From Peptoniphilus stercorisuis (GTDB lineage: Bacteria; Bacillota; Clostridia; Tissierellales; Peptoniphilaceae), in the NCBI RefSeq assembly GCF_017874395.1, contig NZ_JAGGLJ010000003.1:1-64000 (forward strand): a DNA stretch of 64,000 nt, in the 5' to 3' direction. The first letter of the stretch is position 1. Each line of letters opens with the position of its first letter. Below the pieces are notes generated by a model, which saw nothing but the letters and a program-made list of their open reading frames with translations, was not told where the DNA came from and searched no databases. Shown here piece after piece: positions 26,989-35,765 of the stretch. Made by a program: the position numbers and the translations under genes.

Positions 26989-27823
26989 ATTTACAGAAGA
27001 CTTTTCAAGATATATAAGAAGTGAAGCAGGAAACTTAAATGTGCTTGGAAAAATATTAGGAATAGTAGTAATATTTATAGCAGCCTATATAATTTCAAAA
27101 GTAGTATCAGCACTAATCTCTAGAAAATTATATTCAAAATCTATGAAAAAATATAATTCATATAGTAGAATAGTGACAATAATGGAACTTATTAAAAAGA
27201 TAATAAAAATTTTAATATATTTCGTTGCAATAATGACAGTTATGGAATTAATTGGAATAAAGACAACATCAATACTTGCAACAGTGGGAGTTGGATCATT
27301 AGCACTTTCCTTTGGAGCTCAAAACTTAGTAAAAGATGTAATAAATGGATTTTTTATAATAGTAGAAGATCAATATGCTGTGGGAGATTTAATAGAAATA
27401 TCAGGCTTTGAAGGTCATGTAGAAGAACTTGGTCTAAGATGCACAAGACTTCGTGATTTTAATGGAATGCTTCATATAATCCCAAATGGAACTATATCAA
27501 TAGTTACAAATAAACAAAGAGGCACTATGAGATCAAAAGTTGATGTTCAAATAGATATAAAAGAAGATCCAGAAGTAGTAATAGCGCTAATAGAAGAATC
27601 CCTAATAGGACTATCAGATGATCCAATAGTAATAAAAGGACCAAATGTATGGGGAATAACGCTAAATACAGAAAGAGGATATACAGTAAGTGCTGTTGCC
27701 TATTCTAGAATAACAGACAAAACAAATCTAGAGTATGAAATGAGAAAGCGAATAATAAAAATTCTAAATAAAAATAATATAAAACTTCCTCAAGTTCGAG
27801 GAAATGTAAATGAGGTGTCGTAA
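26981..27823 (+). CDS. Small-conductance mechanosensitive channel, MscS family
   Basis: 280 residues. Two or three membrane helices (about 22-40, 66-88, 95-115), with pore-lining TM3 LATVGVGSLALSFGAQNLVKDVINGFFIIVE in pieces typical of MscS, then the beta domain (YAVGDLIEISGFEGHVEELGLR) and a C-terminal alpha/beta domain. Releases solutes on osmotic downshock. Overlaps the next gene by one base (TAATG). Confidence 0.93.
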   Translation: MTRFTEDFSRYIRSEAGNLNVLGKILGIVVIFIAAYIISKVVSALISRKLYSKSMKKYNSYSRIVTIMELIKKIIKILIYFVAIMTVMELIGIKTTSILATVGVGSLALSFGAQNLVKDVINGFFIIVEDQYAVGDLIEISGFEGHVEELGLRCTRLRDFNGMLHIIPNGTISIVTNKQRGTMRSKVDVQIDIKEDPEVVIALIEESLIGLSDDPIVIKGPNVWGITLNTERGYTVSAVAYSRITDKTNLEYEMRKRIIKILNKNNIKLPQVRGNVNEVS

Positions 27824-28047
27824 TGTTAGAGTATGAAGTAGGAGATATTGTAACACTAAAAAAGGGACATCCCTGTGGAGCAAATGAATGGGAAATCCTA
27901 AGAACAGGCGTAGATATAAAACTAAAGTGCATAGGCTGTGAGCGAATGATTTGGGTTAGTAGAATGGACTTTGAAAAAAGAGTTAGAAAAATAAAAGAAG
28001 AAGAAAAATTTGTAAGTATAATTCATCACAAGAAAAAAGAAGACTAA
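27823..28047 (+). CDS. DUF951 family protein
   Basis: 74 residues. EVGDIVTLKKGHPCGANEWEI and CIGCERMIWVSRMDFEKRV match the small DUF951 family, with three Cys (HPCG and CIGC) that could bind metal. It is commonly encoded beside mscS and engD in Firmicutes. Role unknown; nucleic-acid binding is a guess from the OB-like beta pattern. Confidence 0.85.
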   Translation: MLEYEVGDIVTLKKGHPCGANEWEILRTGVDIKLKCIGCERMIWVSRMDFEKRVRKIKEEEKFVSIIHHKKKED

Positions 28048-28073
28048 GAAGTAGTTTAAAACTACTTCTTTTT
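28046..28073 (+). terminator. Terminator after DUF951 gene
   Basis: Stem AAGAAGTAGTTT / AAACTACTTCTT followed by TTTAA. Confidence 0.85.
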
Positions 28074-28112
28074 AATTTATACTATAAGTATTAAAAAATA
28101 GGAGAGAAAAAG

Positions 28113-29240
28113 ATGAAAATATTTGTAGCAGTAGATTCATTTAAAGGATCAATGGGATCAATAGAAGCAGGAACAATAATAAAAGAAGCAATAATAGAAG
28201 AAATTCCAGAAGCAGAAGTGAAAATTTCACCACTAGCAGATGGCGGTGAAGGAACAGTAAAAGCACTAGTAGATGGACTAAAGGGAAAATACATAGATGT
28301 AGAAGTACAAGGACCATTAAATGAAAAGATAATTGCAAAATACGGAGCAGTAGATAAAGTTGCAATAATGGAAATGGCAGAATCATCAGGACTGACACTA
28401 GTAGAAAAAGAAAAAAGAAATCCATTATTTACAACAACTTATGGACTAGGAGATATGATAAAAGATGCCCTAGATAAAAATTATAGAGAATTTATCATAG
28501 GAATAGGAGGATCTGCAACATCAGATGTGGGACTTGGAATGCTTCAAAGTTTGGGATTTGAATTTTTAGACAAAAATGGAAATAAAGTTGGAATATTTGG
28601 AAAAGACTTAGAAAATATAGCAGAAATAAAAGATGAAAAAGTAGACAAAAGAATATATGAATCAACATTTCAAATAGCTTGTGATGTAGATAATCCACTA
28701 TTTGGAAAAAATGGAGCAGCATATATCTATGGACCACAAAAAGGAGCAAGTAAAGAAGATATAATAAAACTAGATAAATATACAAAAAACTTTTCAGAAA
28801 TAGTAAAAGAAAAATACAAATTAGAAAATGAAAATATCAATGGAACAGGAGCAGCAGGAGGACTTGGATATGCCTTTAAAACATTCTTAAAAGCAGACTT
28901 AATTCCAGGAATAGAAATAATAACAGACTTCTTAAAAATAGAAGAAGAAATAAAAAGCTCAAAACTTGCAATAACAGGAGAAGGAGAACTAGATCATCAA
29001 ACAATGATGGGAAAAGCACCAAGTGGCGTTGCAAAAATTGCAAAAAAATATAATGTTCCAGTAATAGCAGTAGCAGGATCCCTTGGAAAAGACGTAGAAA
29101 AAATAAATAATGAGGGAATAGACGCATACTTTTCAATAACACCAAAGCCAATGACCTTAGAAGATGCAATGAATAGCGAATTTGCAAAGAAAAATTTAAA
29201 AAGCACAATCAAGCAAATTATGAAAGTATATAAAATGTAA
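28113..29240 (+). CDS. Glycerate kinase, type I (GlxK/GarK family)
   Basis: Phosphorylates D-glycerate to 2- or 3-phosphoglycerate. N-terminal AVDSFKGSMGSIEAG, SPLADGGEGTVKAL, GIGGSATSDVGLGMLQ, and GEGELDHQTMMGKAPSGVA are diagnostic; 375 residues. Shine-Dalgarno AGGAGAG. Monocistronic, followed by the first REP repeat region. Silent sites are strongly A-ended. Confidence 0.95.
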   Translation: MKIFVAVDSFKGSMGSIEAGTIIKEAIIEEIPEAEVKISPLADGGEGTVKALVDGLKGKYIDVEVQGPLNEKIIAKYGAVDKVAIMEMAESSGLTLVEKEKRNPLFTTTYGLGDMIKDALDKNYREFIIGIGGSATSDVGLGMLQSLGFEFLDKNGNKVGIFGKDLENIAEIKDEKVDKRIYESTFQIACDVDNPLFGKNGAAYIYGPQKGASKEDIIKLDKYTKNFSEIVKEKYKLENENINGTGAAGGLGYAFKTFLKADLIPGIEIITDFLKIEEEIKSSKLAITGEGELDHQTMMGKAPSGVAKIAKKYNVPVIAVAGSLGKDVEKINNEGIDAYFSITPKPMTLEDAMNSEFAKKNLKSTIKQIMKVYKM

Positions 29241-30080
29241 GGATAATATGTATTTTGGAAGGAATATATGGTTTTGTAGATATATACATTGTAATTCGGA
29301 GCATTGGGGACAATGCTCCCTACGTTTTTTAATGGAGATTTTAATATATCAAATATTTATATGTTCGGACCTTTTCGTAGGGACGCATTTCCAAGGCGTC
29401 CATTCCCATAATGTTTTATATAATAAATAAAATATGTATGTTGGAAGGAATCTATGATTGTGTGAATATGTGCATTTCAAAATGATTATTGTAAAAAAGA
29501 TTTAGATGTGCGGACCTCTTTGTAGGGACGGTTGTCCCTAACCGTCCGTTTGGAATTGTATGTATTAATAGAGGAACGAATCTATGGTTTTGTAGATATA
29601 TACATTGTAGTTCGGAGCATTGGGGACAATGCTCCCTACGTTTTTTAATGGAGATTTTAATATATCAAATATTTATATGTTCGGACCTTTTCGTAGGGAC
29701 GCATTTCCAAGGCGTCCATTCCCATAATGTTTTTAAATAAATAAAATAAAAATGTATGTTGGAAGGAATCTATGATTGTGTGAATATGTGCATTTCAAAA
29801 TGATTATTGTAAAAAAGATTTAGATGTGCGGACCTCTTTGTATGGACGGTTGTCCCTAACCGTCCGTTAGGAATTGTATGTATTAAAATGACCTTTAAAT
29901 GATAAGGGTTTTAACTAATTTAAGATTATATAAATACATACATTGTATTCGGAGCATTGGGGACAATACTCCCTACTCCCTACATTTTTCAACAAAGGTT
30001 GATATCTTTTAAAATATGTTGATATATAAATAAAAAATATAAAATTATGCACAGATTATTTTAATTTTAAATACTTATAA
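29241..30080 (+). repeat. REP repeat region A with a 316-base tandem duplication
   Basis: No gene. Seven GC-rich hairpins in AT-rich DNA: class 3 (GGAGCATT-N6-AATGCTCC) at 29298-29323, 29614-29639 and 29951-29976, all with GTAG on the minus strand; class 1 (GGACGC-N9-GCGTCC) at 29377-29401 and 29693-29717, and class 4 (GGACGGTT-N6-AACCGTCC) at 29522-29547 and 29840-29865, with GTAG on the plus strand (the last reads GTAT). The stretch 29262-29577 is repeated almost exactly at 29578-29890. Orientation of class 1 is opposite to all copies at 53-62 kb. Confidence 0.85.
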
Positions 30081-30107
30081 ACAAAAAGAAGACCAATTGG
30101 CCTTCTT
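30081..30107 (-). terminator. Terminator of hydrogenase maturation operon
   Basis: On the minus strand AAGAAGGCC / GGTCTTCTT with loop AATT and TTTGTTT tail. Confidence 0.8.
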
Positions 30108-30134
30108 ATCTACAATTTAATTTTAACCTTATTT

Positions 30135-31280
30135 TTAATAGACGACTTTATCTAATATATTATTTAGATGGGCGATTGTTATGCCATAGTTTGTTATTGG
30201 TGTATTTGTATTTTTTGCCCTATTTATTCTATTCATCACATGGGATCTATTAAACATACAAGATCCACATAGTATTACTAAATCATATTTACTTAAATCT
30301 TCTGGAAAGTCATTTCCACTTACATGGATAATTTCCATATCTCCAAATTTATTTCGAAGGAGTTTTGGGATTTTTACTCTTCCTATATCTTCTTCTAGTG
30401 GAGCATGGGTGCAAGCTTCTGCTATTAGAACTTTTGAGTTTTCATTTAAACTATCTATTGCAGATGCTCCTTTTACAAATTCAAATATATCTCCCTTTGC
30501 TGCTGCAAATAATACTGAAAATGATGTTAAAAGTGATTTTTCAGGCTTATTTTCATATACATATTTAAATATTTGTGAGTCTGTAATTATTAAATCTGGA
30601 TCTTTTTTTAGCATTGTAAGACTTTTTAAATACTGATCTTTTGTAGTTGATACTACTATACATTTATTGTCTAGTAAGTTTCTAATTGTTTGAACTTGTG
30701 GAAGTATTAATCGTCCCTTTGGAGCTTGTATGTCTTGTGGCATTACAAGAAGGACTAAGTCATCTTTTTTTACAAGTCTTGTTACTAGTTCTATTTCTCT
30801 ATCTACTTCTTTTGTCAGTTCTTTTATTTTTAGTCTTAGTTTTTCTTTGTCGAATTTTATTGATTCTATATTATATTTTTCTTTTAAATTTTTTTCTAAT
30901 TCTTTATTTTCGTAATTATTAAATACTGCAAGAAGTGGTTTATTTTTTTCTTTTAATTTATTAAGCCATTTTTCATCTAGATTATCTTCTCTTATTACTA
31001 TTAGTCCAATATCTATTTTTTCGATTACTTCTTTAGTCTTTTTTTCTCTTTCTTTTCCAAGAGCAGAGTCATCGTTAAATCCTGCTGTATCAATAAATAC
31101 TACTGGTCCTATTTCAAAAAGCTCCATTGCTTTATATACAGGATCTGTTGTTGTTCCTGATATATTTGATACAAGGGATATTTCTTGATTTGTCATTATA
31201 TTTAAAATTGTTGATTTTCCTGCATTTGTAGGACCAAATATTCCAATGTGAAGTCTATTTGATTTTGGTGTTGTATTCAT
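30135..31280 (-). CDS. hydF: [FeFe]-hydrogenase maturation GTPase HydF
   Basis: Scaffold on which HydE and HydG assemble the 2Fe subcluster before transfer to HydA. N-terminal Era-like GTPase with Walker A GPTNAGKST (residues 16-24) and DTAGFND; the C-terminal cluster domain has ACTHAP and the LCGSCMFNR Cys motif that binds a [4Fe-4S] cluster. 381 residues. Ends the operon, nine bases after hydG. Confidence 0.95.
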   Translation of the reverse strand: MNTTPKSNRLHIGIFGPTNAGKSTILNIMTNQEISLVSNISGTTTDPVYKAMELFEIGPVVFIDTAGFNDDSALGKEREKKTKEVIEKIDIGLIVIREDNLDEKWLNKLKEKNKPLLAVFNNYENKELEKNLKEKYNIESIKFDKEKLRLKIKELTKEVDREIELVTRLVKKDDLVLLVMPQDIQAPKGRLILPQVQTIRNLLDNKCIVVSTTKDQYLKSLTMLKKDPDLIITDSQIFKYVYENKPEKSLLTSFSVLFAAAKGDIFEFVKGASAIDSLNENSKVLIAEACTHAPLEEDIGRVKIPKLLRNKFGDMEIIHVSGNDFPEDLSKYDLVILCGSCMFNRSHVMNRINRAKNTNTPITNYGITIAHLNNILDKVVY

Positions 31281-31289
31281 TTTTACTCC

Positions 31290-32711
31290 TTAAAATCTAA
31301 AGTCTCTTTCTCCATTTTGTATATTAGAAATATAGTCTGTTGCTTTTTTCTTTACTATTTCATTTGTAATATTTTCTAATTCTTTTTTGATTATTTCATC
31401 GCCAAGTTTTTTAGTTTTTTCTGTTGAATAGTCTTCTAAATATTCTTTTAATGTCATTAATGCATTTGGATGACAACAATTTACAATTTGTCCAGATTTT
31501 AGAAGTTGCATAAATCTATCTCCAGTTCTGCCTTCACGATAGCATGCTGTACAAAATGATGGAATATAACCCATTTCAAGAAGCCAGTCAACTATTTCAT
31601 CTAAACTTCTTTTGTCTGATGTGTCAAATTGTGATGAGTCTTCTTCTTCTTTTACTTCTTCATGAGCATATCCACCTACTGATGTTCTTGATCCACCACT
31701 TATTTGTGATACGCCAAGTTTAAGTGCTTTTTCACGAGAAGATTTTGATTCACGTGTTGAGATTATCATTCCTGTATAGGGAACAGCAATACGAAGGACT
31801 GCAATTATATGTTCAAATATTTCATCTGAAATTGCATTTGAAAAGTCTTCTGGATTTATATCATCTGCAGGGCAAATTCTTGGTACTGAAATTGTGTGAG
31901 GTCCACAGCCGAAAGTTTCTTCTAAATGTTCTGCATGCATTAGAAGTCCTGTGAAGTCATATTTATAGGAGTTTAATCCAAACAATACACCAATGCCTAC
32001 ATCGTCTATTCCTGCTGTCATTGCTCTATCCATTGCCTCTGTATGGTATTCATAGTTTGACTTTGGTCCTGTTGGATGAAGCTCTTCGTAGTTTTTCTTA
32101 TTATAAGTTTCTTGGAATAGTATATAAGTACCAATTCCTGCATCTTTTAATTTTTTGTAGTTTTCTATAGTTGTAGCTGCAATATTTACATTGACACGTC
32201 TTATTGCACCATTTTTGTGTTTTATATTATAAATTGTATTTATTGATTCAAGTACATAGTCAATAGGGCAGTTTACTGGATCTTCACCAGTTTCTAGGGC
32301 AAGTCTTTTATGTCCCATATCTTGAAGTGCCATTACTTCTTCAACTATTTCTTCTTGAGTTAGTTTTTTTCTGCTTATATGCTTATTTTTGTAGTGATAA
32401 GGGCAGTAAACACAGCCATTTACACAGTGATTTGATAAGTAAAGTGGAGCAAAGAGTACAATTCTATTTCCATAGAAGTTTTTTTTGATTTCTCGAGCAA
32501 GTGCCTTTGTACTTTCTTTTATTTCTTGATCTTCACATAAAAGTAGTGTTATTGCATCTCTATGAGAAATTCCCTTATAGTCTTTTGCTTTTTCTAAAAT
32601 GTTTTTAATTAATTCTAAGTTGTTTTTATTTTCTTCTGCATATTCTATTGATGAAAGTATTTCTTCATCATTAATAAATTCTTCTGCTATATGTGATGTT
32701 TTATTATACAT
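31290..32711 (-). CDS. hydG: [FeFe]-hydrogenase maturation radical SAM protein HydG
   Basis: Radical SAM tyrosine lyase producing the CO and CN ligands of the H-cluster. The radical-SAM CxxxCxxC is Cys96, Cys100, Cys103 (HCVNGCVYC). The C-terminal motif CTACYREGRTG plus NCCHPNA holds the auxiliary cluster. Start ATG 32711 is preferred because GAGAAGG precedes it; a TTG at 32741 would overlap hydE. 473 residues, normal for HydG. Confidence 0.95.
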   Translation of the reverse strand: MYNKTSHIAEEFINDEEILSSIEYAEENKNNLELIKNILEKAKDYKGISHRDAITLLLCEDQEIKESTKALAREIKKNFYGNRIVLFAPLYLSNHCVNGCVYCPYHYKNKHISRKKLTQEEIVEEVMALQDMGHKRLALETGEDPVNCPIDYVLESINTIYNIKHKNGAIRRVNVNIAATTIENYKKLKDAGIGTYILFQETYNKKNYEELHPTGPKSNYEYHTEAMDRAMTAGIDDVGIGVLFGLNSYKYDFTGLLMHAEHLEETFGCGPHTISVPRICPADDINPEDFSNAISDEIFEHIIAVLRIAVPYTGMIISTRESKSSREKALKLGVSQISGGSRTSVGGYAHEEVKEEEDSSQFDTSDKRSLDEIVDWLLEMGYIPSFCTACYREGRTGDRFMQLLKSGQIVNCCHPNALMTLKEYLEDYSTEKTKKLGDEIIKKELENITNEIVKKKATDYISNIQNGERDFRF

Positions 32712-32724
32712 AATGACCTTCTCT

Positions 32725-33765
32725 CTAATCAACTTGGACAAAGTCGCCTTTATCCATTACTATTTCATAACCGATTTTTTTAAAATTACTTTTTAAAGTT
32801 TCTAAATTTTCAGCACATTCCATATTTGTATAGAGTTTATTGTCATAGAGATTGTAGTTTTCCTTTGCAAAGTCTGGGGATATATTTGGCATAAATACAT
32901 TTGCTCCAACTTCTATTCCACGAACTCTTCCATTTTCTGAAAGTGTTGCAAGGGCAGTTGTTGCAGGAAGATTTGCATTTGGAAACATAATTCTAAGAAT
33001 AGATAATAAATATATTGTTAAATCCACACTTCCATTTTTTTCTTTTGAAAAAACAGTATCATGTTGTGATATAAAAGGGCCTATACCTATCATTTCAGGG
33101 TTTAGATTTTTTAAAAATTTAAGATCTTTAACTAAATCTTTATTTTCTTGATAGGGAGCTCCTACCATAAATCCTGCACCTGTTTGATATTTTAATTCTT
33201 TTAAATATTTTAAGGATTTTTTTCTATTAGAAAGGCTCATTTCCTCAGGATGAAGTTTTTTATAAAGCTCATTACTTGCTGCTTCATGTCTTAATAAAAA
33301 CCTATCTGCACCTGATTCTTTTAAGATTTTATAGGAATTATATTCTCTTTCTCCAATAGAAAGTGTAATGGCGCTATTTGGTGATATTTTTTTAATATTT
33401 TTTATAATATCTACTAGTATTTCATCAGTAAAATATGGATCTTCTCCTCCTTGTAATACAAAGGTTTTAAATCCTAAATCTGATGCAAATTGAACGCTTT
33501 TTAAAATATTTTCTTTAGACATTCTATATCTTTTTACATTTTTATTATCTCTTCTTATGCCACAATAATAGCAATTATTTTTACAAATATTGCTAATCTC
33601 TAAAAGACCTCTTACAAATATTTTGTTTTTGAAATATTTATTTGTAATTTTTCTAGATTCTTTAAAAAGTTTTTCTGAAAAGTCATTCTGATTATCAAGA
33701 AGATATAAAAATTCTTCTTCACTTAGATCCTTGTATTTAACTAATTTATCAACAAGATCTATCAT
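32725..33765 (-). CDS. hydE: [FeFe]-hydrogenase maturation radical SAM protein HydE
   Basis: Radical SAM enzyme thought to make the dithiolate-bridged diiron precursor. Cys61, Cys65, Cys68 (CKNNCYYC) form the cluster motif, followed by LQGGEDPYF and LRHEAAS. 346 residues. It overlaps the upstream regulator gene by four bases (ATGA) and is 13 bases from hydG. Confidence 0.95.
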   Translation of the reverse strand: MIDLVDKLVKYKDLSEEEFLYLLDNQNDFSEKLFKESRKITNKYFKNKIFVRGLLEISNICKNNCYYCGIRRDNKNVKRYRMSKENILKSVQFASDLGFKTFVLQGGEDPYFTDEILVDIIKNIKKISPNSAITLSIGEREYNSYKILKESGADRFLLRHEAASNELYKKLHPEEMSLSNRKKSLKYLKELKYQTGAGFMVGAPYQENKDLVKDLKFLKNLNPEMIGIGPFISQHDTVFSKEKNGSVDLTIYLLSILRIMFPNANLPATTALATLSENGRVRGIEVGANVFMPNISPDFAKENYNLYDNKLYTNMECAENLETLKSNFKKIGYEIVMDKGDFVQVD

Positions 33766-34019
33766 TTTTTTGTATTTGAGTAGGCAGTTTTTACAGAAAC
33801 AAGAGGAACCATACCAAGCTTTCCAGATAGTGAATTAATTCTATCTTCAGGTCCATCAACCATAACACTTATAAGAGAAATTTGTCTTTCGGCGTAGGGT
33901 ATTCCCATTCGTCCAACAATAATATCTCTATATTCATGTAAATAGCCATTTACCTTTTCAACTACTTCTTCTTCACACTTATTGATTACAATAGCGATTA
34001 TAGCAAGTTTGTTTTCCAT
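33762..34019 (-). CDS. Iron-only hydrogenase system regulator, TM1266-like ACT protein
   Basis: 85 residues with an ACT/NikR-like ferredoxin fold pattern: AIIAIVINKCEEEVVEKVN, IVGRMGIPYAERQISLISVMVDG, LGMVPLVSVKTAY. This matches the small putative regulator family usually placed with hydE/F/G (TM1266 type). It has no obvious DNA-binding segment. It heads the operon here, which supports a role in hydrogenase assembly or its control. Confidence 0.88.
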   Translation of the reverse strand: MENKLAIIAIVINKCEEEVVEKVNGYLHEYRDIIVGRMGIPYAERQISLISVMVDGPEDRINSLSGKLGMVPLVSVKTAYSNTKK

Positions 34020-34171
34020 CTTTTACCACCTCTTTCTTTTAATTATTCCACCTAAAAATTACAGAAAAAATCTATAATAATCAGAATGACTGTAAAATTA
34101 TAACACAAAAATAGATATTAGAAAAAACTAATGATTTTAAATATTATAATAAAATAAAATGCCCTTAAATA

Positions 34172-34200
34172 TTGACAATACATAGCTTTTAAATTATAAT
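34172..34200 (+). promoter_or_regulatory. Promoter of rpsF-ssb-rpsR
   Basis: Perfect consensus: TTGACA (34172-34177), 17-base spacer, TATAAT (34195-34200). Confidence 0.8.
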
Positions 34201-34206
34201 GTTAAA

Positions 34207-34256
34207 GATTCATACAGAATCCTTGCTCAATGAAACTATTGAGCCGATAGTCCATA
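34207..34256 (+). promoter_or_regulatory. Probable S6:S18-binding autoregulatory leader
   Basis: The leader contains GCTCAAT ... ATTGAGC as a stem with loop GAAACT, followed at once by CCG and ATAG. Conserved CCG in a bulge next to a stem is the recognition feature of the known rpsF leader bound by S6:S18. Position, immediately before rpsF, fits. Full fold was not computed. Confidence 0.55.
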
Positions 34257-34271
34257 GGGAGGTGAATGGAA

Positions 34272-34559
34272 ATGATGAGAAATTACGAAGCTATATTTAT
34301 GTTTTACCCTGATGCAGATGAGGAAAAGAAAGTTAAACACTTTGATAGATTAAAAGCTATTATTGAAGATAACGGAAAAATCTCAAACATTGACGAATGG
34401 GGAATGAGAAAGTTAGCATATGAAATTGAATACTACAAAGAAGCTTCTTACGTATTAGTAGAATTCGAAGTAGAAACTGAATCAATTAAAGAAATCGACA
34501 GAGTTTCAAAAATACTTGATACAGTTATGAGACATATGATTATTGCAGTTGAAGACTAA
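34272..34559 (+). CDS. rpsF: 30S ribosomal protein S6
   Basis: 95 residues from ATG 34272, which is nine bases after GGAGG; ATG 34266 and 34275 are in-frame alternatives with poorer spacing. RNYEAIFMFYPDADEEK, SNIDEWGMRKLAYEIEYYKEASYVLVEFE and MRHMIIAVED are typical of bS6. S6 pairs with S18 in the platform of the small subunit. Confidence 0.96.
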   Translation: MMRNYEAIFMFYPDADEEKKVKHFDRLKAIIEDNGKISNIDEWGMRKLAYEIEYYKEASYVLVEFEVETESIKEIDRVSKILDTVMRHMIIAVED

Positions 34560-34589
34560 TTGCAGTTTTTATAAGTAAAGGAGAGTTTT

Positions 34590-35111
34590 ATGAATAATGT
34601 ATGTTTAGTTGGTAGACTTACAAGGGATCCTGAACTTAGATATACTACAAGTGGTATGGCAGTTGTAAGATTTACTCTAGCAGTAGATAGACGTATGTCA
34701 AAAGAAAAACGAATGGAAGCTGAAGCTAAAAACCAACCTACAGCAGACTTCATTTCATGTACAGCATGGAATAAAACTGCAGAACTTATTGCAAATTATG
34801 TGCAAAAAGGTAGTAGACTTGGTGTAGAGGGACGTATTCAAACAGGAAGTTATGAGAAAGATGGTCAAAGAGTTTACACAACTGATGTTATTGTAAACAG
34901 TATGGAATTTTTAGATCCAGCATCACAAAGTGGTGGAATGAGACAAAACCAAGGTGGACAAAACTTTGGAAATCAATCAGGACCTGTTAATTCTGCATAT
35001 AATAACAATTTTTCTCAAAACCAAAATCAAAATAATTTTGGAGGCAATAATAGCCAACAAGACGATATTGATGGGTTCTTTCCTATAGACAATGACGACA
35101 TCCCATTCTAA
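34590..35111 (+). CDS. ssb: Single-stranded DNA-binding protein
   Basis: 173 residues. N-terminal OB fold MNNVCLVGRLTRDPELRYT through about residue 110, Gln/Asn/Gly-rich flexible linker, and the acidic tip DNDDIPF that recruits repair and replication partners. Lies between rpsF and rpsR as in most Firmicutes. Confidence 0.97.
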   Translation: MNNVCLVGRLTRDPELRYTTSGMAVVRFTLAVDRRMSKEKRMEAEAKNQPTADFISCTAWNKTAELIANYVQKGSRLGVEGRIQTGSYEKDGQRVYTTDVIVNSMEFLDPASQSGGMRQNQGGQNFGNQSGPVNSAYNNNFSQNQNQNNFGGNNSQQDDIDGFFPIDNDDIPF

Positions 35112-35129
35112 TTTAAGGAGGGTAGAAAG

Positions 35130-35354
35130 ATGCAAAGAAGATATAGACCTAGAAAAAAAGTTTGTGCTTTCTGTCAAGATAAAGACAAAAAAATTGATTA
35201 TAAAGATACTCAAACTTTAAAAAAATATGTATCAGATAGAGGAAAAATTCTTCCTAGAAGAGTTACAGGAGCTTGTGCTAAGCACCAAAGAGCAATCACT
35301 GTTGCTATAAAAAGATCAAGACAAGTTGCACTACTTCCATATAGTGCTGACTAA
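35130..35354 (+). CDS. rpsR: 30S ribosomal protein S18
   Basis: 74 residues: [22 protein letters not shown]-like [21 protein letters not shown] and [13 protein letters not shown]. Retains two Cys near the N-terminus (CAFC) and one later, as in zinc-binding S18 forms. AAGGAGGG ribosome site. Partner of S6; its N-terminus is the usual RimI substrate. Confidence 0.97.
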   Translation: MQRRYRPRKKVCAFCQDKDKKIDYKDTQTLKKYVSDRGKILPRRVTGACAKHQRAITVAIKRSRQVALLPYSAD

Positions 35355-35379
35355 TCATTTGATTAATCTGAATAATTAT

Positions 35380-35405
35380 AAGAAGCCACTAGGCTTCTTT
35401 TTTTA
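35380..35405 (+). terminator. Terminator after rpsR
   Basis: Eight-base stem AAGAAGCC / GGCTTCTT, loop ACTA, T tract. Confidence 0.9.
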
Positions 35406-35436
35406 TTTAGTCTATTTCGAAAAAATTCAAAATAGA

Positions 35437-35465
35437 TTGTATTTATCTTTTAAAGCATATATAAT
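35437..35465 (+). promoter_or_regulatory. Promoter of sdpRI pair
   Basis: TTGTAT (35437-35442), 17-base spacer, TATAAT (35460-35465), 33 bases before the ATG. Confidence 0.55.
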
Positions 35466-35498
35466 TTACTTATAAAATTTAGATTAGGTTGTGATTTT

Positions 35499-35765
35499 AT
35501 GAAACTTGAAGAAGTTTTCAAAGCCCTATCTGATAAAAAGAGAAGAGATATTTTAGAGCTTTTAAAAAAGGACTCTATGAATGCAGGAGAAATAAGTAGT
35601 CATTTTAATATGAGTTCTGCAACTATTTCTTATCATTTATCTATACTTAAAAAAGCAGATTTAATTAAGGAAAAAAAGTACAAAAACTTTATATTTTATG
35701 AACTTAATGCATCTGTCTTTGAGGAATTAATATTAATATTTATGAGTTTTAAGGAGCAGGTATGA
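35499..35765 (+). CDS. ArsR-family repressor, SdpR-like
   Basis: 88-residue winged helix-turn-helix protein: VFKALSDKKRRDILELLKKDSMNAGEI, recognition helix MSSATISYHLSILKKA, and YELNASVFEEL. It is the size and pattern of SdpR, the autorepressor of Bacillus sdpRI. It overlaps the SdpI-like gene by four bases (ATGA). In Bacillus, SdpI bound to SdpC toxin sequesters SdpR to induce the operon. Confidence 0.85.
   Translation: MKLEEVFKALSDKKRRDILELLKKDSMNAGEISSHFNMSSATISYHLSILKKADLIKEKKYKNFIFYELNASVFEELILIFMSFKEQV

Noticed and set aside
28141-29212. Leu/Phe-rich minus-strand ORFs opposite glycerate kinase
   Set aside because: They are antisense shadows of the A-rich coding strand; glycerate kinase is unmistakable on the plus strand.
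29248-29430. 60-codon plus-strand ORF in the repeat region
   Set aside because: It runs through two REP hairpins, has no protein-like pattern, and its content recurs as repeat DNA.
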